DNA of 35,927 nt from Planctomycetota bacterium (GTDB lineage: Bacteria; Planctomycetota; Phycisphaerae; Sedimentisphaerales; Anaerohalosphaeraceae): contig JAGHBX010000562.1 of the NCBI GenBank assembly GCA_021160785.1, positions 1 to 35,927 on the forward strand, in the 5' to 3' direction. The notes under the pieces are model-generated. The model saw only the letters and a program-made list of their open reading frames with translations. It was not told the DNA's origin and made no database searches. Shown one piece after another: positions 1 to 6,829 of the stretch. Within the stretch, counting starts at the first letter, position 1. Each line of letters opens with the position of its first letter. Position numbers and translations under genes: made by a program.

Positions 1-4
1 ATTT

Positions 5-1030
5 TTGTCTGTTGGAAATATGAGTTCTTTCGGTCAAACCGGTCCAGCATGCAACGGAGTCCGCGTTTTTGAATCGATGGAAATCCCCGAATTCGGCCAT
101 AATGATAAATCCAAGTACTGTACTGATGCCTTTGGGGCTGGTAATGATTGTGAGTCTGTTATTGAGGTGTTCGTTAGCCTTGATAATCAGTCTGACTTCT
201 CTGAGGATAGCGTCTCTCTGTCGTTCACGCTAATAGAATTGCTGGTTGTTATTGCGATTATTGCCCTGCTTTTATCTATCCTGCTGCCGAGCTTGAATTT
301 AGCAAAAGCCAAGGCCATGGAAATTTTTTCCATAGCGAATATGCGTGGGTTGCAAGCTTCGTGGCTTTTGTATGCTAATAACAACGACGATAAAATTGTC
401 GGCGGCAATGTAGGTTATGATACCTCTAGTATACGACCGTATCACTGGGTTCAGCCGTTTTTACCCAGTACAGGCTTGAGCGACCATGAAGCTGAACTTG
501 CCGGGATCAGAAAAGGTGCGTTATGGACTTATGTTGAAAATGAAAAAGCCTATCATAGCCCGGCAGACCGTCAATGGATCAAAGCTAAAGCAACTGCCTA
601 TAACATGTTAATGAGCCCATATCGCAGCTATGCAATCTCAGATGCGATGAATGGCGGCGTTTGGGCTAAACCGGAAGACGGTCTTTGCTATACTAAAACA
701 AACCAAATCCGGACTCCGGCCATGCGGTTCGTATTTGTTGAAGAAGAGGAATTCACCGACGGCGGAAACTGGGGGTCCTGGGTACTTCCAACTCCAGATC
801 CATCATACATGAGTAATCCATACTGGAATGATCCGGTCGCTGTCTGGTATGGGGGCACAGCAACAGCTCTGAGTTTTGCAGACGGTCATGCAGAAAAACA
901 TCTCTGGGCCGAAAAAAGTACAAGGGATATGGAAAATGATCAGAGTTGGCGACAGTATCCAGACCCAGGTGAAGAAGGGATAGATCTCAAGTTTATGATG
1001 AGAGCTTTCCATCATAATTATTTAAGGTGA
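5..1030 (+). CDS. Degenerate H-X9-DG-type pseudopilin
   Basis: The core is a prepilin-like protein: the hydrophobic stretch starting FTLIELLVVIAII (F74, conserved Glu at E78) is the type IV pilin / type II secretion pseudopilin N-helix, followed by the globular part typical of Planctomycetes pseudopilins (ALWTYVEN, FADGHAE). It departs from the family in several places. The residue before the cleavage site is Ser73 instead of Gly. The leader is 73 residues of unrelated sequence instead of about 5. The usual YHCPAD is YHSPAD. The H of H-X9-DG is replaced (VWYGG before FADG). The only canonical starts are TTG at 5 and ATG at 20, and the frame is open to the window edge, so it may begin upstream. 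A paralogue at 22072-22953 keeps all these residues. Peptidase PilD probably cannot process this copy normally; a decaying paralogue is the likeliest reading. Confidence 0.7.
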   Translation: MSVGNMSSFGQTGPACNGVRVFESMEIPEFGHNDKSKYCTDAFGAGNDCESVIEVFVSLDNQSDFSEDSVSLSFTLIELLVVIAIIALLLSILLPSLNLAKAKAMEIFSIANMRGLQASWLLYANNNDDKIVGGNVGYDTSSIRPYHWVQPFLPSTGLSDHEAELAGIRKGALWTYVENEKAYHSPADRQWIKAKATAYNMLMSPYRSYAISDAMNGGVWAKPEDGLCYTKTNQIRTPAMRFVFVEEEEFTDGGNWGSWVLPTPDPSYMSNPYWNDPVAVWYGGTATALSFADGHAEKHLWAEKSTRDMENDQSWRQYPDPGEEGIDLKFMMRAFHHNYLR

Positions 1031-1065
1031 GGTTTAAGGTGTTAGGGACACTATAGTTAGTGTTA

Positions 1066-1137
1066 GGTGTCTGGTATGGGAGTCTCGATGCAGATGAAGT
1101 TTTAGCATTGTACAATGAAGGCAAAGGCCACGCTTAA
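1066..1137 (+). pseudogene. Remnant of a LamG-domain protein C-terminus
   Basis: The frame reads GVWYGSLDADEVLALYNEGKG and then stops. This matches the end of the LamG (concanavalin A-like) domain of the intact protein at 30220-31533, which reads GIWYRSLDATEVSALYNDGKG. A TAG at 1054-1056 closes the frame just upstream, so only the last strand of the domain survives. The similarity holds at the DNA level too (a shared GCATTGTACAATGA run). It is the scar of a deleted or recombined LamG gene next to the pseudopilin. Confidence 0.7.
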
Positions 1138-1200
1138 CCACTATTCTAAATTTGGAGAGCCCGATGGGTGAAAGATGCAAGGATGCTCTTTGACTCGCTT

Positions 1201-1228
1201 TTGACCGAAAAGGGTGAAACAACATAAA
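1201..1228 (+). promoter_or_regulatory. Candidate sigma70-type promoter for the MFS/GH120 operon
   Basis: TTGACC (5 of 6 with consensus) is followed after 16 bases by CATAAA (4 of 6). It lies about 50 bases upstream of the 58-aa stub and MFS genes. Motif match only. Confidence 0.3.
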
Positions 1229-1280
1229 AGTTTGCCGTGGGGCTCAAGGATCGGGTGGAAATGATTTACGAGGTGCACAG

Positions 1281-1457
1281 ATGAAAAGGTATATCAAAGT
1301 TATTGTGTTCTTGTCCTTTATGTTAAACTTCCAGAAGGTCGGCGCCTACGAGCTACAGCCGACGTTTACACCGGCCGATGCGTTTTATGGCGATTGTGTC
1401 GGCGTTATGCAAATTGGCGACGTTGAATGTGCCTCGCGTGCGATGGTAAGGCTGTGA
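1281..1457 (+). CDS. 58-aa secreted stub, probably truncated gene
   Basis: An ATG preceded by GAGGTG at good spacing opens a 58-codon frame. Residues 1-22 form a clear signal peptide (MKRYIKVIVFLSFML, then VGA/YE), followed by about 36 residues of mature sequence ending ASRAMVRL before TGA. The start signals look functional, but the mature part is too short for a recognisable domain, so this is probably the 5' end of a secreted protein whose remainder was deleted when the MFS gene came to lie 24 bases downstream. A genuine small secreted protein cannot be excluded. I do not recognise the family. Confidence 0.45.
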   Translation: MKRYIKVIVFLSFMLNFQKVGAYELQPTFTPADAFYGDCVGVMQIGDVECASRAMVRL

Positions 1458-1481
1458 CTGTTTAGTAAAAAGGGTTCTATC

Positions 1482-2879
1482 ATGGAAGATTTGAAAGTCG
1501 AAGGTTTACGTCAAAACGGCAGCATTGGTTATCTGGTCATGGTTTCAGCGGCAGCGGCTATAGGCGGGCTGTTGTTCGGCTATGATACGGGAGTTATTAA
1601 CGGGTCGCTGGATTTTGTGGTAAGCAAATTCGACCTCAGTGCAAATATGAAGGGCTGGGCGGCATCGAGTGCCTTGCTTGCGTGTATTCCGGGCGCATTG
1701 TTTGCCGGAGCTTTGAGCGACAGACTTGGCCGTAAAAAGGTGCTGATCTTTGCAGCGGCGGCGTTTTTGATCTCTGCGATCGGAACGGCGTTTCCACGCA
1801 ATGTCACGGAGTTTATCATATTTCGCGTGATCGGTGGGTTGGGAGTAGGAGCTGCATCGATGACGTCGCCGATGTATATTGCTGAGATATCGCCTGCGAG
1901 GATACGCGGCAGGATGGTTTCTATTAATCAGTTCGCAATCGTTACTGGTATGCTGGTGGTTTATTTTGTGAACTATTTTATCGGTGGCTTTCATGATGAG
2001 GCGTGGAATACAGACTTTGGCTGGCGATGGATGTTCGGTTCGGAGTCTTTTCCGGCGGCCATTTTGCTTTTTCTGATGTTTTTTGTTCCGGAAACGCCGA
2101 GGTGGCTTGCCAAGCAGGGCAGACATGCTGAAGCCCTCAAGATACTCGCCCATGTTGATGGTGCAGAATACGCAAAACGCGAACTTGCCGACATCGAGAC
2201 TACGGTTTCGCATGAGAGCGGATCGCTGAATCAGTTGTTCCGTCCGGGGATGCGGGTTGTATTGGTTATTGGCATTGTGTTGGCAGTCCTGCAGCAGGTT
2301 ACGGGCATTAACGTGTTCCTGTATTTCGGGAGTGAAATTTTCAAGGATCTTGGCGGTGAGAAGGTGGACGCGGCATTATTACAGCAGGTTTTAGTTGGTG
2401 CCGTCAACCTGATATTTACCATTATCGCGATCTGGACGGTTGATAAGATTGGCCGAAAACCCTTACTTATAATCGGCAGCGCGGGCATGGGCACATCGCT
2501 GTTTGCGATGGGACTTGCCGGGATGTATGAAGCGACGGGGATGTGGATACTTATCTTTGTGCTTGGTTATATTGCATGCTTTGCGCTTTCGCTTGGTCCC
2601 GTTGTGTGGGTCGTGCTATCCGAAATTTTCCCGACCAAGATTCGCGGCAGGGCGATGGCTTTAGCCACATTCTGCCTGTGGCTGTCAAATTCTATCGTGT
2701 CTTATACGTTTGTGATGATGGATGAGAATACGTACCTTATCGAAAAATTCAATCACGGCTTCCCGTTCTTCATCTACGGCGGCTTGTGTGTTGTAACAAT
2801 ACTCTTCGTCTGGCGTTTTGTACCGGAGACCAAGGGCAAATCGCTTGAGGATATCGAAAAAATGTGGGTTAAGAGTTGA
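1482..2879 (+). CDS. MFS sugar:H+ symporter (sugar porter family, XylE/GLUT-like)
   Basis: A 465-aa inner-membrane protein with the 12-helix pattern and the sugar-porter signatures: LGRKK in the loop between helices 2 and 3, YIAEISPARIRGR after helix 4, PETPRWL at the start of the central loop, QQVTGIN in helix 7 (Q271, Q272, N277, the hexose/pentose contact motif), GRKPLL, the IFPTKIRGR motif and a C-terminal FVPETKGKSLED. The closest functional models are xylose, arabinose or galactose proton symporters. Upstream of two GH120 beta-xylosidase-like genes, D-xylose uptake is a sensible guess, but substrate cannot be read from the sequence. The start has AAAAAGGG 10-17 bases upstream. The next gene follows after 36 bases, consistent with one operon. 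Confidence 0.93.
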   Translation: MEDLKVEGLRQNGSIGYLVMVSAAAAIGGLLFGYDTGVINGSLDFVVSKFDLSANMKGWAASSALLACIPGALFAGALSDRLGRKKVLIFAAAAFLISAIGTAFPRNVTEFIIFRVIGGLGVGAASMTSPMYIAEISPARIRGRMVSINQFAIVTGMLVVYFVNYFIGGFHDEAWNTDFGWRWMFGSESFPAAILLFLMFFVPETPRWLAKQGRHAEALKILAHVDGAEYAKRELADIETTVSHESGSLNQLFRPGMRVVLVIGIVLAVLQQVTGINVFLYFGSEIFKDLGGEKVDAALLQQVLVGAVNLIFTIIAIWTVDKIGRKPLLIIGSAGMGTSLFAMGLAGMYEATGMWILIFVLGYIACFALSLGPVVWVVLSEIFPTKIRGRAMALATFCLWLSNSIVSYTFVMMDENTYLIEKFNHGFPFFIYGGLCVVTILFVWRFVPETKGKSLEDIEKMWVKS

Positions 2880-2915
2880 TATGCGGCTCATGTTAATTAG
2901 TCAAGGAAAGAAGTC

Positions 2916-4781
2916 ATGAAAACATTTATAACAGCGTTAACAATTACCATAGCTGCTTGCTTTATTACCGGTTGCTCAACTGAGTATCATGTATCGACAA
3001 CGGGTTTTGATGTGAATCCGGGCACAAAATCAAAGCCTTTCAAGACTATATCGGCAGCTGCGGTTGTGGCACAGCCTGGCGATACTATTATGGTGCATGA
3101 AGGTCTTTACCGCGAACGTATCAACCCGCCTCGCGGTGGTGAGTCTGATAAGAAGCGAATCGTTTACCAGGCGGCTCCGGGTGAGAATGTGACGATCAAA
3201 GGTTCCGAGGTCATTACAGGCTGGAAAAAGCTTGAAAACGATACATGGGAAGTTACCCTTCCCAACAGTTTCTTTGGTGATTTTAATCCATACAGCGACT
3301 TGATATGGGGCGATTGGTTTGGCGAGTTGGGCCGGAAGCATCACACCGGTGCAGTTTATCTTAATGGCCATTGGCTGGATGAGGCGGCCAAGCTGGATGA
3401 TGTACTCAAACCAGCGCCGGCTATACCGCTCTGGTTTGCCAAAGTGGATGATCGGAATACCACAATCTATGGCCAGTTTAAAGGCGTTAAGCCTAACGAA
3501 CAAATAGTGGAAATCAATGTGCGTCAGAGCGTGTTCTATCCGGAGAAGACGGGTCGCAACTACATCACTTTGCGCGGCTTCACACTGGAGCATGCGGCTA
3601 CTCCCTGGGCACCGCCGACGGCTGAACAGATAGGGCTGGTCGGTACGCATTGGAGCAAAGGTTGGATTATTGAAAACAATGTAATCCGTTACTCGAGATG
3701 TGTCGGTGTCGCTTTGGGTAAATATGGCGACGAATGGGACAACAGGGCTGAATCTGCCGAAGGCTATGTTGGGACTATTAATCGCGCCCTGAAGAACGGC
3801 TGGAACAAAAAGAACATAGGCAGTCATATCGTTCGCAATAACCATATTTACAATTGTGAACAGGCCGGTATTGTTGGCAGCCTTGGCTGTGCATTCAGCA
3901 CAATTTACGGGAACACTATCCATGATATCCATGTCCGCAAGCTGTTCAGCGGCGCCGAGATTGCAGGCATCAAGTTCCACGGCGCGGTCGATACCGTCAT
4001 AAGCGACAACCATATTTACCGCTGCTACCGGGGATACTGGCTGGACTGGATGACGCAGGGCGCACGAGTTACAAGGAATCTGTTACATGACAATGAGGCA
4101 GAGGATTTGTTTGTCGAGATGAACCACGGCCCCTTACTGGTGGATCATAACATCTTTCTGTCGCCCATATCAATTATTAGTCGTTCACAAGGCACAGCCT
4201 ATGCACACAACCTGATCACGGGACTAATTTACCCGAATTCCGTAGGCGTGGGGAATGTTCCCGTTGCTGAGGTAGATCCGCGCATCACTCCCTATCACAA
4301 GGCGCATTCGACTGAAATTGCGGGACTGCACAACAATCCGTGCGGTGATGACCGCTGGTACAACAATGTGCTTGTGATGCCTGCTGATTTGGCAAACTAC
4401 GATTTGGCGCAATTGCCAGTGTGGATGAAGGGCAACGTGTTCCTCAAGGGTGCCAGACCCTCCAGGCATGAAGCAGACGCGCTTGTCAAGCCGGGCTTCG
4501 ATCCGCTCGTCAAACTTGTTGACAAGACTGACGGTTTTTACCTCGTTTTTGACGAACTCTGGAGCGACGAACAAAAACGCAGTTTGGTGACCTCCGATCT
4601 GCTCGGCAGTGCGCACATCTCCAAAGTGCGGTTTGAACAACGGGATGGCTCACCGCTTCGACTTAACACCGATTACCTTGGCAATCAACGCAACGAAGAG
4701 AGCCCGGCATCGGGCCCGTTTGAATTACTTGGGGATAATAACAAGACATTCAAAGTTGGGAGATCCGACAACATCATATAA
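2916..4781 (+). CDS. GH120-type beta-xylosidase-like lipoprotein (parallel beta-helix)
   Basis: A 621-aa right-handed parallel beta-helix protein. Residues 1-20 are a lipoprotein signal with lipobox ITGC (C20). The N-terminal YHVSTTGFD...PFKTISAAA and VHEGLYRE segments, PWAPPTAEQ, the WSKGWIIENN turn, LDWMTQGARV and VEMNHGP are the landmarks I know from GH120 beta-xylosidase (XylC of Thermoanaerobacterium). In that family the Asp of LDW is the nucleophile and the Glu of the VE-x-x-HGP segment is the acid/base; here these are D377 and E401, both present. It should cleave xylosyl (or related) units from oligosaccharides at a membrane surface. Its paralogue follows immediately. ATG has AAGGAAAGAAG upstream. 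Lipid anchoring is inferred from the lipobox. Confidence 0.85.
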   Translation: MKTFITALTITIAACFITGCSTEYHVSTTGFDVNPGTKSKPFKTISAAAVVAQPGDTIMVHEGLYRERINPPRGGESDKKRIVYQAAPGENVTIKGSEVITGWKKLENDTWEVTLPNSFFGDFNPYSDLIWGDWFGELGRKHHTGAVYLNGHWLDEAAKLDDVLKPAPAIPLWFAKVDDRNTTIYGQFKGVKPNEQIVEINVRQSVFYPEKTGRNYITLRGFTLEHAATPWAPPTAEQIGLVGTHWSKGWIIENNVIRYSRCVGVALGKYGDEWDNRAESAEGYVGTINRALKNGWNKKNIGSHIVRNNHIYNCEQAGIVGSLGCAFSTIYGNTIHDIHVRKLFSGAEIAGIKFHGAVDTVISDNHIYRCYRGYWLDWMTQGARVTRNLLHDNEAEDLFVEMNHGPLLVDHNIFLSPISIISRSQGTAYAHNLITGLIYPNSVGVGNVPVAEVDPRITPYHKAHSTEIAGLHNNPCGDDRWYNNVLVMPADLANYDLAQLPVWMKGNVFLKGARPSRHEADALVKPGFDPLVKLVDKTDGFYLVFDELWSDEQKRSLVTSDLLGSAHISKVRFEQRDGSPLRLNTDYLGNQRNEESPASGPFELLGDNNKTFKVGRSDNII

Positions 4782-4788
4782 AAGGAGG
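4782..4788 (+). promoter_or_regulatory. Ribosome binding site pointing to a non-canonical start at 4796
   Basis: AAGGAGG directly follows the stop of the upstream gene. The first in-frame canonical start (GTG 4817) is 28 bases further, ATG 4826 is 37 bases further, but an in-frame ATA at 4796 sits at ideal 7-base spacing. Confidence 0.6.
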
Positions 4789-4816
4789 ACATATCATAAA
4801 TACACTGAGATATGGG

Positions 4817-6757
4817 GTGGCGGCAATGTTGCTGTGCGTTTTGTCCGGGTATGCGTCGGCAAAGGAATACCATGTTTCCGTAAACGGGATGGACGGCAGC
4901 TATGGTTCGGTATCGAAGCCGTTCAAAACAATTTCCGCGGCTGCGGCTGTTGCTCAGCCTGGCGATACGATCACCGTTCACGAGGGAATTTACCGGGAGC
5001 AGGTCAGCCCGCCGCGCGGGGGAACGTCCGATGATAACCAAATCGTCTACCAGGCGGCGCCTGGCGAAGCGGTTGAGATCCGTGGTTCCGAGGTTGTGAA
5101 AAACTGGACAAAAGAAGCCGGCGGCGTTTGGAAAACGGAAATCCCGAACACTTTGTTCGGTAAGTTCAATCCGTTTGCCGATGAAGTAAAGGGCGACTGG
5201 TTTAATCCGAGAGGACCGAAGGCCGGCGTCTATAAAGATGGTGAGTGGTTGGATGACATGAAGGAAAATCCGGGTGGACGCAAGCACCACACCGGCTGTG
5301 TCTATCAGGACGGCGAATGGCTGTTTGAAGCGGGAAAAAAAGCGGATCTTTTTGTAGAGGCCGGCCGGTTCGGCGAACAGAAGACCGATAAGGCGTGGTT
5401 TGCTGAGGTGGGCGAAAAAACGACCACCGTTTACGCAACCTTTGGCGGGTCGAATCCAAATGAGAGTCTGACGGAAGTCAATGTTCGGCAGACAGTCTTT
5501 TATCCACGTAAACCGTTTCTAAACTATATCACCGTTCGCGGGTTCAAGATGCGTCACGCAGCACCGCCGTGGGCACCTCCGACTGCGGAACAGATGGGTT
5601 TAATTGGAACGCATTGGAGTAAAGGCTGGATCATAGAAAACAACGAAATCTCGCATTCGATTAATGTCGGTCTGTCGTTGGGTAAATACGGTGACGAATT
5701 TGATAACATTGGTGCGTCCAATGAGGCGTATCTCAACGCTATTGACCGCGCGTATTCGAACGGATGGAACAAAGAGACGATTGGAAGTCATATCATCCGG
5801 AACAACGAAATTTTCTATTGCGAGCAGGCCGGTATCGTGGGGAGTATGGGTGCATCTTACAGCAAGATCATCGGTAATCATATTCACCACATTTATAGCC
5901 AGCGCCGATTCACTGGCGCCGAAATGGCGGCGATTAAATTCCACGCGTCGATCGATATGGTGATTGAAGGCAACTGCATTCATGACGCATTTTTGGCTAT
6001 TTGGCTCGACTGGATGGCGCAGGGTCCACGCGTAAGCCGAAACCTGCTTTATCGTAACATCTGTCACGATTTGTATTTTGAAGTGAATCACGGACCATAT
6101 CTCGTTGATAACAACATCTGCCTTTCAGAAACTAATCGTCACCTTTCGCAGGGCGGTGCATTTGTTCATAACTTTTTCGCCTGTAAGTGGGGTAACTGGG
6201 CGGATAGTCGCCAAACACCGTATTTTAAAGCCCACACGACGGAGAAGATTGCGGACCACAACCTGAAAGTCGGTGATGACCGTTTCTACAACAATGTATT
6301 TATCGGAAATGGCGCAAAAGATTCGCTTATCGTGGTAAATGAACATCCAACCATTCCGTACTATTTCAGTTTTGGGCTGCGCTGCTATGAAAAGCGTCCG
6401 CGATTACCGGAAACGGGTGGTAATTTTTATTACCATGGGGCAGAACCTTGCGCGAACGAAAAAGCGGTAGTTGTTGCGGATAATCCGCAAATAAAACTGA
6501 CCGAAGAAGAGGACGGTGTTTATTTGGAGTACACCGTCAGCCCGAAACAGAAGGAAGGAAAAACAGAGCTTGTGACCACCGAATTGCTCGGGAAAGCGCA
6601 AGTGCCCCGGCAGGAGTTCACTCATCCGGACGGAAGCCCGTTGAAGATCGATACCGATTATTTCGGCAAAAAACGGAACCTGAACAACCCGTCATCCGGA
6701 CCGTTTGAAAATCCCGGAACTGGAAGAGTCACGCTTAAAGTCTGGCCCGTAAAATAG
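4817..6757 (+). CDS. GH120-type beta-xylosidase-like secreted protein
   Basis: Parallel beta-helix paralogue of the preceding lipoprotein, colinear along its length: YHVSVNGMD, PFKTISAAA, VHEGIYRE, PWAPPTAEQ, the WSKGWIIENN turn, LDWMAQGPRV and FEVNHGP. The GH120 nucleophile/acid-base pair is D398 and E422 (numbered from GTG 4817). It has a signal peptide ending ASA/KE but no lipobox, so one paralogue is anchored and one is soluble. It carries an extra segment around residues 135-175, including two imperfect KDGEWLD/QDGEWLF copies not seen in the first paralogue. The GTG at 4817 is the first canonical start, but that gives a signal peptide lacking a positive N-region; reading from ATA at 4796 adds INTLRYG and fits the AAGGAGG spacing. 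The end is 72 bases before the next gene. Confidence 0.85.
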   Translation: MAAMLLCVLSGYASAKEYHVSVNGMDGSYGSVSKPFKTISAAAAVAQPGDTITVHEGIYREQVSPPRGGTSDDNQIVYQAAPGEAVEIRGSEVVKNWTKEAGGVWKTEIPNTLFGKFNPFADEVKGDWFNPRGPKAGVYKDGEWLDDMKENPGGRKHHTGCVYQDGEWLFEAGKKADLFVEAGRFGEQKTDKAWFAEVGEKTTTVYATFGGSNPNESLTEVNVRQTVFYPRKPFLNYITVRGFKMRHAAPPWAPPTAEQMGLIGTHWSKGWIIENNEISHSINVGLSLGKYGDEFDNIGASNEAYLNAIDRAYSNGWNKETIGSHIIRNNEIFYCEQAGIVGSMGASYSKIIGNHIHHIYSQRRFTGAEMAAIKFHASIDMVIEGNCIHDAFLAIWLDWMAQGPRVSRNLLYRNICHDLYFEVNHGPYLVDNNICLSETNRHLSQGGAFVHNFFACKWGNWADSRQTPYFKAHTTEKIADHNLKVGDDRFYNNVFIGNGAKDSLIVVNEHPTIPYYFSFGLRCYEKRPRLPETGGNFYYHGAEPCANEKAVVVADNPQIKLTEEEDGVYLEYTVSPKQKEGKTELVTTELLGKAQVPRQEFTHPDGSPLKIDTDYFGKKRNLNNPSSGPFENPGTGRVTLKVWPVK

Positions 6758-6829
6758 AGAAGACTTGGTCAGGATATCGCTTACTCACCCAGACTTCCAA
6801 AATATTTGTAATTTATAGAAAGGTTAATT

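Larger units (their letters stand above)
1031..1280 (+). other. Intergenic strip with gene remnants
   Basis: Together with the 58-aa stub up to 1457, about 450 bases separate the pseudopilin from the MFS gene with no full-size gene. A LamG tail lies at 1066-1137. From about 1150 to the TAA at 1225-1227 there is a short open frame ending in a plausible protein tail (LFDSLLTEKGETT) that has no start; it may be the end of another deleted gene, but it is too short to be sure. A candidate promoter follows at 1201-1228. Confidence 0.45.

Noticed and set aside
1545..2213. A 222-codon minus-strand frame inside the MFS gene
   Set aside because: Rich in Arg and His without a domain pattern, and the opposite strand encodes clear transporter signatures.
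3030..4013. A 327-codon open frame on the minus strand inside the first GH120-type gene
   Set aside because: It lies wholly opposite a well-supported beta-helix enzyme, lacks any recognisable domain, and similar long antisense frames occur opposite many genes here because of codon usage.
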